DNA from: CAUJIW01 sp963205175
GTDB lineage: Bacteria; Pseudomonadota; Alphaproteobacteria; Sphingomonadales; Sphingomonadaceae
DNA: 64,000 nt
Reading direction: 5' to 3' (one strand)
Assembly (NCBI GenBank): GCA_041060555.1
Contig: JBEUDS010000019.1
The stretch's first letter is position 1. Each line of letters opens with the position of its first letter. A program made the position numbers and the translations under genes. Shown here piece after piece: positions 1 to 7,297 of the stretch. The notes under the pieces were generated by a model. That model saw nothing but the letters and a program-made list of their open reading frames with translations, searched no databases and was not told where the DNA came from.

Positions 1-1
1 T

Positions 2-163
2 GCAAACTCCACCATAACGATGAACCCGGTGGCCACCAGCGACGCCGCATTCCGGGGTGGGGCATGCCCCACCCCGGAATACACCATCGCCTACACCGGA
101 AATTACACCACGAGCGCGGACGCTAACGCGCGACGCGCAGCGGTTCCTGAACGAGACATTTGA
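2..163 (+). CDS. possible 3' end of a truncated gene, unknown
   Basis: An open frame enters from the window edge and stops at TGA 161-163. It reads as a 53-residue tail that includes YTIA, YTGN and YTTS, a four-residue period produced by the hexamer TACACC at 80, 92 and 104. Third codon positions are mostly G or C, which suits this genome. A 32-bp perfect palindrome lies inside the frame, which is odd for a coding region. An ATG at position 20 could also start a free-standing 47-residue peptide. I do not recognise the product, and it may simply be intergenic sequence. Confidence 0.22.
   Translation, partial: ANSTITMNPVATSDAAFRGGACPTPEYTIAYTGNYTTSADANARRAAVPERDI
49..80. repeat. perfect 32-bp palindrome
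   Basis: All 16 base pairs match with no loop: the arm runs ATTCCGGGGTGGGGCA and is followed directly by its reverse complement. The flanking bases (48 C, 81 A) do not pair, so the symmetry is exactly 32 bp. There is no T-run on either side, so it is not a classical terminator. It could be a protein-binding site, a cruciform or a palindromic repeat unit. I saw no second copy in this window. Confidence 0.9.
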
Positions 164-433
164 CGCGGACCATTATGGTGACCTCTTGTGGCGTGAGGTA
201 CGATAAGATCGGTCGATGACAGATAGACGGTCAGCTGTGTTCCAACATCATGACAGTGTGGAAGCGCATCATCGGGGGTGCTGTCGTGAAACTGTCATAT
301 CACAGATGATAGCCACGCGTCATCCGTCGCCCGTCGCAACGGACGGCGGTTGGTCGTATCAACAGGCGGTTCCGGCAAGCGGTTAGCGGTGACGTGGCCG
401 TCACCGCTTCGCCATGGGTTCGCAGCGCGGGGT
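164..433. other. non-coding stretch beside ridA
   Basis: No convincing gene lies between the end of the edge frame and ridA. The heptamer ATGACAG occurs at 216-222 and 250-256, and its inverse CTGTCAT at 292-298, which could be scattered operator half-sites. A hairpin at 385-408 is listed separately. Confidence 0.4.
385..408 (-). terminator. hairpin downstream of ridA
   Basis: AGCGGTGACG and CGTCACCGCT form a 10-bp perfect stem around a TGGC loop, just past the ridA stop codon. No uridine run follows on the minus strand, so it may be a 3'-end stabiliser or an imperfect terminator. Confidence 0.4.
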
Positions 434-778
434 TCAGAGTGCGGCGATGACCGCGATCTCGACCTTGAACGCCGGCAGCACCAGCGCGCCGCCCAGCGTC
501 GTCCGGGCCGGCGTCGCGCCCGGCACCACCCAGCTGTCCCACACGCTGTTCATCTCGCCGAAACCCGACATGTCCGGCAGGATGATGGTGGCCGACAGCA
601 CCTTCGACTTGTCGGTGCCGGCGGCGGCCAGCAGGGCGTCGATCTTGGCCAGCACGTTGCGGGTCTGCTCGGCGACGGTGGCGCCGGTGTCGTCGACCTG
701 GCCGGCGGTGTAGATCACGCCATTGTGAATGGTGGCCTGGCTCATGCGCGGGCCGATGTCGAGGCGGGTGATGGTCAT
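434..778 (-). CDS. RidA family reactive-intermediate deaminase
   Basis: This is a 114-residue member of the RidA/YjgF/UK114 family. Such proteins hydrolyse enamine and imine intermediates released by PLP enzymes, or act as related deaminases in catabolic operons. The start at 778 is set by an AGGAG ribosome site 7 bases upstream; a longer open frame lacks one. The signature region PARTTLGGALVLPAFKVEI near the C-terminus carries the Arg that binds substrate carboxylate in the family. At about 114 residues it is a little shorter than typical members (125-130). It lies 154 bp downstream of two acyl-CoA dehydrogenase genes on the same strand and may be co-transcribed. Its substrate cannot be read from the sequence. 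Confidence 0.85.
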   Translation of the reverse strand: MTITRLDIGPRMSQATIHNGVIYTAGQVDDTGATVAEQTRNVLAKIDALLAAAGTDKSKVLSATIILPDMSGFGEMNSVWDSWVVPGATPARTTLGGALVLPAFKVEIAVIAAL

Positions 779-932
779 GGCGTGACTCCTGTGCGAGCGG
801 GATGAATCGATGGTCGCCTGCGTAACCGCCGGGCCGGAGGTCGGCAAGAGGGGTGACGCGCACGCGGCCGTCCACAACGAAACAGGGCGGCGCCGGCCGG
901 CACCGCCCCGCGTCGTCGTGATCGGCGCGATG

Positions 933-2078
933 TCAGGCGGCGTCGGCCAACGACAGCGCCTCGCAGCGGCGCAGGTGGTAGGCCACCGAGCCGTAGAGCC
1001 CCTCGATCAGCGTCGCCCGCTTGAAATAATGGCCAATCGCCAACTCGTCGGTCATGCCCATGCCGCCGTGGATCTGGATCGCGCTCTGGCCGACCGACTG
1101 GCAGGCCTTGCCGATGAACGCCTTGGCCGACGACACCGCGATTGCCCGCTCCCGCGCCTCGGCATCGAGGTTGAGCGTCGCCATGTAGGTCATCGATACC
1201 GCCTGCTCGGCGGCCATGAACATGTCGACCATGCGGTGCTGCAGCACCTGGAAGCTGGCGATCGGGGTGCCGAACTGCTTGCGCTGGCGGGCATAGTCCA
1301 GCGTGCCCTCGTGCAGCTTCTTCAGGCAGCCGGACGCCTCGGCGCACAGCGCGGCGGTGGCTTCATCGACAACCCGCTCGACCAGCGGCAGGCCGTTACC
1401 TTCGTTCCCCAGCAGTGCCTCGGCGCCCACCGCGACGTTTTCCAGATAGACTTCCGACGCACGCCGGCCGTCCACCGTCGGGTAGTCGCGGGTGGTGAGG
1501 CCGGCGGCACCCTTCTCGACCAGGAACACCGACACGCCGTCGCGCTCGCGCTGGCCGCCGCCGGTGCGGGCGGTGACGATCAGGTGGCTTGCCCACGGCG
1601 CCGCCGTCACCACCGCCTTGTGGCCGCTCAGTCGCCAGCCGGCGCCATCCCGGGTGGCGGTGGTCTTGAGATCGGCGAGGTTGTAGCGGCCCTGCGGCTC
1701 GGCATGGGCGAAGGCGCAGGTGGCGGTGCCGGCGATGATCTGGCCGATCAGTGCGTCGGCGGCGGCGCCGCCGGCGTGCTTGAGGAAGCCGCCGCCGACC
1801 ACCACCGTTTCGAGGTAGGGCTCGATCACCAGCGCCTTGCCCAGCTCCTCCATGACGATCATGTTCTCGACCGCGCCACCGCCGAGGCCGCCGTGGGCCT
1901 CGGAAAAGGCCGCGCCGAGAATGCCGAGTTCCTCGGCGAAGGCGCGCCACACCGCCGGCTGCCAGCCGGCGTCGGTGCGGGTGATGCCGCGGCGGGTTTC
2001 GAAGTCGTAGCGGTCCGCCAGGTAACGCGCGAGGGCGTCACGCAGCATCGACTGTTCTTCAGTGAAATTGAAATCCAT
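933..2078 (-). CDS. acyl-CoA dehydrogenase, probable small (non-catalytic) subunit
   Basis: This 381-residue flavoprotein-fold acyl-CoA dehydrogenase would oxidise acyl-CoA to enoyl-CoA, passing electrons to ETF. The start MDFNFTEEQ at 2078 has GGGGAAA 5 bases upstream; the much longer open frame above it is a shadow of the neighbour. The C-terminal segment IHGGMGMTDELAIGHYFKRA has no Glu in the usual catalytic position, and helix G (ERVVDEATAALCAEASG) has no replacement base I can identify. That pattern, plus the immediately upstream partner 26 bp away, resembles small subunits of heteromeric dehydrogenases such as PimD or the ChsE/FadE pairs of steroid side-chain degradation. The substrate is unknown. 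Confidence 0.85.
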   Translation of the reverse strand: MDFNFTEEQSMLRDALARYLADRYDFETRRGITRTDAGWQPAVWRAFAEELGILGAAFSEAHGGLGGGAVENMIVMEELGKALVIEPYLETVVVGGGFLKHAGGAAADALIGQIIAGTATCAFAHAEPQGRYNLADLKTTATRDGAGWRLSGHKAVVTAAPWASHLIVTARTGGGQRERDGVSVFLVEKGAAGLTTRDYPTVDGRRASEVYLENVAVGAEALLGNEGNGLPLVERVVDEATAALCAEASGCLKKLHEGTLDYARQRKQFGTPIASFQVLQHRMVDMFMAAEQAVSMTYMATLNLDAEARERAIAVSSAKAFIGKACQSVGQSAIQIHGGMGMTDELAIGHYFKRATLIEGLYGSVAYHLRRCEALSLADAA

Positions 2079-2104
2079 GAAATTTCCCCAATCGAATATT
2101 TTTA

Positions 2105-3301
2105 TTAAAGACCAAGAACCATCTTGGCGATGATGTTGCGCTGAATCTCGTTCGACCCGCCGTAGATGGAGGTCTTGCGCATGTTGAAATAGGTGGGCGC
2201 CACCCGCCGGCTGTAGTCCGGACCGATCGGGAAGGCGTTGCCGTCCTGGTTGATGCCGCGGAAATAGGGCGCGCCGTAGTGACCGGCGGCCTCCAGCGCC
2301 AGTTCGGTGATGCGCTGCTGGATCTCGGTGCCCTTGATCTTGAGCAGCGACGATTCCGGCCCCGGCCCCTTGCCGGCGGACTCCGAGGCCAGCGTGCGCA
2401 GCTCGGTGAACTCCAGCGCCTTGAGGTCGATCTCCAGCTCGACGATCTTGCGGGCGAAGTCGGGGTCGCGGATCAGCGGCTGGCCGTCGTCGCCGGCCTC
2501 GGCGCGGGCCATCGCCTTGATGCGCTCGATGCCACGCTTGGAGCGGGCGACGCCGGCGATGCCGGTGCGTTCGTGGGCGAGCAGGAACTTGGCGCAGGTC
2601 CAGCCCTTGTTCTCGTGGAAGATGCGGTTCTCCACCGGCACCTTGACGTTCTCCAGCCACACCTCGTTGACTTCGTGCTCGCCGCCCAGGGTGATGATCG
2701 GCCGCACGGTGATGCCCGGCGTCTTCATGTCGATGAGCAGGAAGGAGATGCCTTCCTGCGGCTTGGCGGCGGGGTCGGTGCGGACCAGGAAGAAGCCCCA
2801 GTCGGCGTGCTGGCCCAGCGTGGTCCAGGTCTTCTGGCCGTTGACGATGTAGAAGTCACCGTCCCGCTCGGCGCGGGTACGCAGGCTGGCGAGATCGGAG
2901 CCGGCGCCGGGTTCGGAATAGCCCTGACACCACCAGATGTCGCCCGACAGCGACGGCGGCAGGAAGCGCGCCTTCTGCTCCGGGGTGCCGAAGGTGTAGA
3001 TCACCGGGCCGACCATGTTGATGCCGAACGGCAGGATCGGGATGGTGTCGGCGCGGGCCAGCTCCTCCGACCAGATGTAGCGTTGGGTGGCGGTCCAGCC
3101 CGGGCCGCCATATTCGACAGGCCAGCCTGGCGCGACCCAGCCCTTGGCCGCGAGGATGCGGTGCCAGGCGAGATAGTCTTCCTTGGAGAGTTCCTCGCCT
3201 TCCTCCATCTTGCCGCGCAGGTGCGCGGGATAGGCCTCGGCGATGAACGCGCGAACCTCGTCACGAAAGGCAATATCGTCAGCGGAAAATTCAAGATTCA
3301 T
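2105..3301 (-). CDS. acyl-CoA dehydrogenase, probable large (catalytic) subunit
   Basis: This 398-residue acyl-CoA dehydrogenase has the N-terminal helical domain (1-120), the middle beta domain with WCQGYSEPGAGSDLASL and the C-terminal flavin domain ending in IYGGSNEIQRNIIAK. The medium-chain enzyme position Glu376 (YEGT) is Gly here (YGGS). Instead an Glu sits in LLAHERTGIAG, where isovaleryl- and long-chain enzymes carry their base. The start at 3301 follows a GGGGAG site. It heads an apparent operon with the second dehydrogenase and perhaps ridA. The family resemblance is to pimeloyl-CoA dehydrogenase large subunit (PimC) and FadE26/28-type proteins; the acyl substrate is not determinable. 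Confidence 0.88.
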   Translation of the reverse strand: MNLEFSADDIAFRDEVRAFIAEAYPAHLRGKMEEGEELSKEDYLAWHRILAAKGWVAPGWPVEYGGPGWTATQRYIWSEELARADTIPILPFGINMVGPVIYTFGTPEQKARFLPPSLSGDIWWCQGYSEPGAGSDLASLRTRAERDGDFYIVNGQKTWTTLGQHADWGFFLVRTDPAAKPQEGISFLLIDMKTPGITVRPIITLGGEHEVNEVWLENVKVPVENRIFHENKGWTCAKFLLAHERTGIAGVARSKRGIERIKAMARAEAGDDGQPLIRDPDFARKIVELEIDLKALEFTELRTLASESAGKGPGPESSLLKIKGTEIQQRITELALEAAGHYGAPYFRGINQDGNAFPIGPDYSRRVAPTYFNMRKTSIYGGSNEIQRNIIAKMVLGL

Positions 3302-3457
3302 AAAAAACGACTCCCCATGAGTTTTACTCAGATTGGCATGGCGTCACGTGGAATGCCAGAGGGGAGGCGCGCGGGCCGACGCGGGCGCGCGCCCGCAGGG
3401 TGCCCGGGGCTGGCAGGGCCGGCGGCGTGACCCGGTGGCGGCCGTCAGGGCGACTGT
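3302..3457 (-). promoter_or_regulatory. upstream region of the dehydrogenase pair with inverted repeat
   Basis: The gap upstream of the dehydrogenase pair contains TGGCAT and ATGCCA arms about 13 bases apart around 3334-3358, with a CACGTG core between them. This is a possible operator. The adjoining 3364-3400 segment is very GC-rich and includes the 16-bp palindrome GCGGGCGCGCGCCCGC, which could fold at the 3' end of the mtgA transcript. No clear -10/-35 pair is visible. Confidence 0.35.
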
Positions 3458-4174
3458 TCAGTCGTTCCGCAGGCACTTGCCGACGTCGTCCATCACCGTC
3501 GCCAGCGCCTTGCGGACGTTGCGCGCCTTGCGCTTGACCCGCTTCGACGGGTCGGTGGGGGACCATTTCTTCGGCGACGGCAGGATGGAGACCAGCCGGG
3601 CCGCCTCGGTGCGACTGAGTTTCGCCGCGCTCTTGTGGAAGTAATGGCGGGAGGCGGCCTCGGCGCCGTAGATGCCATCGCCCCACTCGGCGACGTTGAG
3701 ATAGACCTCCATGATCCGCCGCTTTGACCAGAACAGTTCGATCAGGACCGTGAAATAGGCCTCCAGCCCCTTGCGGACCCACGAGCGCTCCGGCCACAGA
3801 AACACGTTCTTGGCTACCTGCTGGGAAATGGTGGAGCCGCCACGCAGCTTCTTGCCCTCGACATTGGCTTCCATCGCCCTGGTGATCGCCTCGACGTCGA
3901 AGCCGTGATGGTCGCAGAAGCGGGCGTCCTCGGCGGCGATGGCGGCATAGCCGATGCGCAGCTGCATGTCGTCGAGGGTCGTCCAGGTCTGCTGGACGGC
4001 CTTGCCCCCGGCGCGATCACGGTGGATCAGCCAGGTGGTCGGCGGATCGATCCAGCGATAGGCCGCCACCCACAGCACGCTGAGGCCGACAACGATGAGC
4101 AGGGCGCTGATCAGCACACCTGACAGGCGTTTGAACAGGGGGCGGGTGGGAGAGTCTTCGTCCGTGTCCGTCAT
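3458..4174 (-). CDS. mtgA: monofunctional biosynthetic peptidoglycan transglycosylase
   Basis: A 238-residue GT51 glycosyltransferase that polymerises lipid II into glycan strands at the periplasmic face of the inner membrane. One N-terminal membrane anchor (about 17-38) is followed by the GT51 domain. Its motifs are AAEDARFCDHHGFD with the catalytic Glu, RGGSTISQQVAKN, and KRRIMEVYLNVAEWG. There is no transpeptidase domain and the length is normal for MtgA. The start is placed at ATG 4174; a GTG at 4219 would add 15 residues and neither has a strong ribosome site. Confidence 0.93.
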   Translation of the reverse strand: MTDTDEDSPTRPLFKRLSGVLISALLIVVGLSVLWVAAYRWIDPPTTWLIHRDRAGGKAVQQTWTTLDDMQLRIGYAAIAAEDARFCDHHGFDVEAITRAMEANVEGKKLRGGSTISQQVAKNVFLWPERSWVRKGLEAYFTVLIELFWSKRRIMEVYLNVAEWGDGIYGAEAASRHYFHKSAAKLSRTEAARLVSILPSPKKWSPTDPSKRVKRKARNVRKALATVMDDVGKCLRND

Positions 4175-4517
4175 GGTCGCGCGCGCAGGAAACAGCAAGG
4201 GGTGAGGCGGCCGTGACACTGCCTCAACGTGTGCCCTGACTCAACGGGGTTTGACGGGCGTTGTTGACGTGTTGTCATGCGCCGCGGATCATTGATCACC
4301 GATATTTTGATTATTGATAATTGTAACAATATTGAAACAAAAATGAAACGCAATGCCTGTTGTTATTCTCATGAAATGCATGATTGCCCATGGGTGTATT
4401 CTATTTTATTTAACTGTATAATATTTCGGAATTTAAGTTGAATCATTGAATATATGTTGATTATTAGGACATTGTTCACGAATTTGTGAAATCTGTTCGG
4501 CTCAAAGCAGGGAAACT
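4175..4517. promoter_or_regulatory. AT-rich divergent control region
   Basis: No gene is visible between mtgA and the EAL/GGDEF gene. From about 4290 to 4500 the base composition switches to strongly AT-rich, unlike everything around it. A perfect TATAAT lies at 4417-4422 on the plus strand without a good -35. Closer to the gene, 4475-4490 is a near-perfect palindrome (listed separately). Such islands often host promoters and nucleoid-protein binding. Confidence 0.5.
4475..4490. promoter_or_regulatory. 16-bp near-perfect palindrome, candidate operator
   Basis: TTCACGAATTTGTGAA pairs at 7 of 8 positions, with one G/T mismatch. It ends 27 bases before the start codon of the EAL/GGDEF gene, where a repressor or activator would act. 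Confidence 0.5.
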
Positions 4518-6332
4518 GTGGGTCGGACAATGGGTGTGTTGCTGAAGGACAAGTGGGCGGGGGTGCTGGCGACGGTGGATCACGCCTTCCAGCCGATCGT
4601 CAATGCCCATAGCGCGCTGGTCTATGGTTTCGAGGCGCTGCTGCGCAACACCGGCGCGGCGGGGTTCGACTCCATCGCGGCGCTGTTCGACTCCGCCCAT
4701 GCCGATGGCGTGCTGCCGTCGCTGGAGACGGCGCTGCGGCGCAAGGCACTGGAGAAGTTCGCGCGGCTGCCGTTCGCGGGCCGGGTCAAGCTGTTCTGCA
4801 ACGTCGACAACCGGGCGTTCGAGAGCGGCGATGATCGCATCGACCAGACCATGGAGGCGCTGACGGCGCTCAACCTGCCGCCCAGCGCGCTGTGCATCGA
4901 AATTTCAGAGCGCCATGGCGCGGCCAACCCGGAGGCCTTCAACGAGATACTGCGCTCGCACCGCCACGAGCGCTTCAAGATCGCCGTCGACGATTTCGGC
5001 CAGGGCTACAGCGGCCTGCGCATGCTCTATGACAGCGAGCCGGACATCATCAAGATCGACCGCTTCTTCGTGCATGGCATCGCCGACGACCAGCGCCGCC
5101 GGCTGTTCGTCTCCAAGATCGTAGCGCTCGCCAAGTCGCTGGGCATCCTGGTCGTGGCCGAGGGCGTGGAGGAGGCGCGCGACCTCTATGCCTGCCGCGA
5201 GATCGGTTGCGATCTGGTGCAGGGCTATCTCATCGCCCGGCCGACCATCGAGCTGACCGAGCTGCAGCTGAGCTACGAGGACCGCATCCGCACCGAAAAG
5301 CGCCAGGGGCATCACGGGTCGCTGGTCACGCGCATCGCCGAGGAGCTGGTGGAACTGGCGCCGGTGCGCGACACCGCCACCATCCCCGAGGTCATCGCCC
5401 TGTTCGCCGAGACCGGCGTCGATGCGGTGGTGCCGGTGGTGGATGCCGCTGGCGAGCCGGTGGGGCTGATCCGCGAGCAGGACATCAAGCCATTCATCTA
5501 CAACCCCTATGGCCGCGACCTGCTGGCCAACAAGGGAGTCGACCGCTCGGTGCTGCGCATCACCTCGCGCTGTCCGGTGGTGGAAATCACCGCGCCGGTG
5601 GAGCAGCTGGTCAACAATTACGTCACCGACGAGGGCAAGGAAGGGCTGCTGATCGTGCGGGACCGGCAATATGCCGGCTTTCTGTCGTCGCGGGCGCTGA
5701 TCGGCATGATCGCCGAGCGCAACGTCGCCCAGGCGCGCGACCAGAACCCGCTCACCGGCCTGCCGGGCAACGGGGCCATCCTCGATTTCCTCCGCCAGGC
5801 GCTGGCCGACCACGGCCGCCACTATGTGATGGCCTATTTCGACTTCGACAACTTCAAGCCGTTCAACGACGCCTACGGCTTCCGCCAGGGCGACCGGGTG
5901 ATCCTGTTGTTCGCCAACCTGCTGAAGCTGCACCTGCGGCGCGACGATGTGCTGGTGGCGCATCTGGGCGGCGACGATTATGTGGCCGGCTTCGTCGACA
6001 TGGAACTCGACGAGGTGCGCCCGCGCGTGCAGCAGCTGGCACAGCAGTTCAGAAGCGACGTCGAGAGCTTCTACGACGTCGCCGACCGCCAGCGCGGCGG
6101 CATCCTGGGGCAGGACCGCGATGGCAGCGAGCGGGTGTTTCCGCTCACTCGGGTCTCTACCGTGCTGCTCGACCTGCCGCCCAACCGGGCCTGGCTGACC
6201 GAGGACGAGGTGGTGCAGACCATCGCGCTGGGCAAGAAGCGGGCGAAACGCAACCCCGAGGGGCTGGCCGAGATCTCGCCGGCCAACACCGACGTCGTAC
6301 AGCTGCAGCAGCGGCTGCGCGCGCTGCTGTAG
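4518..6332 (+). CDS. EAL-CBS-GGDEF cyclic-di-GMP protein
   Basis: This 604-residue protein has an unusual order: an EAL phosphodiesterase domain first (about 20-255), two CBS-like sensory repeats (about 275-400), then a GGDEF domain (about 405-565). The EAL residues look intact: YGFEALLR, CNVDNR, CIEIS, AVDDFGQGYS, IIKIDRFF, VVAEGVEE and QGY. This supports hydrolysis of c-di-GMP. The GGDEF signature is GGDDY at about 485, and the RxxD inhibitory site is out of register, so cyclase activity is doubtful; it may only bind GTP. CBS repeats usually sense adenine nucleotides. GTG 4518 is chosen because AGGGA sits 4 bases upstream; ATG 4530 is the alternative. It is soluble, with no membrane segment. 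Confidence 0.9.
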   Translation: MGRTMGVLLKDKWAGVLATVDHAFQPIVNAHSALVYGFEALLRNTGAAGFDSIAALFDSAHADGVLPSLETALRRKALEKFARLPFAGRVKLFCNVDNRAFESGDDRIDQTMEALTALNLPPSALCIEISERHGAANPEAFNEILRSHRHERFKIAVDDFGQGYSGLRMLYDSEPDIIKIDRFFVHGIADDQRRRLFVSKIVALAKSLGILVVAEGVEEARDLYACREIGCDLVQGYLIARPTIELTELQLSYEDRIRTEKRQGHHGSLVTRIAEELVELAPVRDTATIPEVIALFAETGVDAVVPVVDAAGEPVGLIREQDIKPFIYNPYGRDLLANKGVDRSVLRITSRCPVVEITAPVEQLVNNYVTDEGKEGLLIVRDRQYAGFLSSRALIGMIAERNVAQARDQNPLTGLPGNGAILDFLRQALADHGRHYVMAYFDFDNFKPFNDAYGFRQGDRVILLFANLLKLHLRRDDVLVAHLGGDDYVAGFVDMELDEVRPRVQQLAQQFRSDVESFYDVADRQRGGILGQDRDGSERVFPLTRVSTVLLDLPPNRAWLTEDEVVQTIALGKKRAKRNPEGLAEISPANTDVVQLQQRLRALL

Positions 6333-6439
6333 GGGCGTTCCCCAAGCCTCGTCGAATGCCCCCCGAACGACAACGGCAGCGGGTTGCCCCGCTGCCGTCA
6401 GCCCGGTCATGGCAATGGCGTGCCGGCGTTGCTCGCGCG

Positions 6440-7225
6440 TTACGCCGTCGTCGCCAGGCCGCCGTCGACCGGAATCACCGCGCCGGTGACATAGGCGCTG
6501 GCGGCGCTCGACAGGTAGAGCGCCACGCCGGCCATGTCGGTGGCGCGGCCGAAGCGGTGCATCGGCGTCATCGCCCGGATGTTGTCGCCGAATTCGGCCT
6601 CGATGCCGGCGGTCATCTTGGACGGGAAGTAGCCCGGCGCGATGGCGTTGACCGCGATGTGCGAGGCCGCCATCTTGTGCGCCAGCACGCGGGTGAGGTG
6701 GATCACCGCTGCTTTCGAGGCGCTGTAGGACGGCGAGTCCAGGTCATGCGAGACATGCAGGCCCTCGATGGAGCCGATGTTGATGACGCGCGCCCAGTTG
6801 TCCTCGCTGGCGGCGGCTTTCAGCAGCGGCAGCAGCTTCTGGGTGGTGAAGAACACCGACTTGACGTTGAGGTCCATCACCTTGTCCCAGCCGGACTCGG
6901 GGAAGCTCTCCAGCGGCGCGCCCCACGAGGCGCCGGCGTTGTTGACCAGCACGTCGAGCCGGGTTTCGCGCTTGCCCAGCTCCTCGGCGATGCGCTCGAT
7001 CTCGCTCATCTCGCTGAGGTCGGCCGGCAGCGGCAGGCAGGTGCCGTGGGCCGACAGCTCACGCGCCAGCGCCTCGCAGGCCTCGGCCTTGCGCGACGAG
7101 ATATAGACCCTGGCGCCGTTCTCGACATAGGCGCGGGCGAACATCTCGCCCAGGCCCCGGCTGCCGCCGGTGACCAGCACTACCTTGCCGGCGACGGAAA
7201 AGAGATCGTTGATCTTGAAACTCAT
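6440..7225 (-). CDS. short-chain dehydrogenase/reductase
   Basis: A 261-residue classical SDR. The dinucleotide site is VTGGSRGLGE near residue 19, the NNAG motif is LVNNAGASWG, the catalytic Ser lies in NIGSIEGLHVS and the active-site pair is YSASK. The C-terminus ends IPVDGGLATTA. It resembles gluconate 5-dehydrogenase and RhlG-like 3-oxoacyl reductases. The substrate is not predictable. The start is ATG 7225 with AGGGAG upstream. It follows an MFS transporter gene on the same strand after 72 bp, suggesting uptake and oxidation or reduction of one compound. Confidence 0.85.
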   Translation of the reverse strand: MSFKINDLFSVAGKVVLVTGGSRGLGEMFARAYVENGARVYISSRKAEACEALARELSAHGTCLPLPADLSEMSEIERIAEELGKRETRLDVLVNNAGASWGAPLESFPESGWDKVMDLNVKSVFFTTQKLLPLLKAAASEDNWARVINIGSIEGLHVSHDLDSPSYSASKAAVIHLTRVLAHKMAASHIAVNAIAPGYFPSKMTAGIEAEFGDNIRAMTPMHRFGRATDMAGVALYLSSAASAYVTGAVIPVDGGLATTA

Positions 7226-7297
7226 GGATCGGTTACTCCCTGATAAGAACGTGAATGAAGCCATGGGGAAAAACAGGCCGGTCGCGCAACGCGCGCT

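Noticed and set aside
4471..4498. Two GTTC motifs suggesting an alphaproteobacterial LexA box
   Set aside because: They are separated by 17 bases instead of 7.
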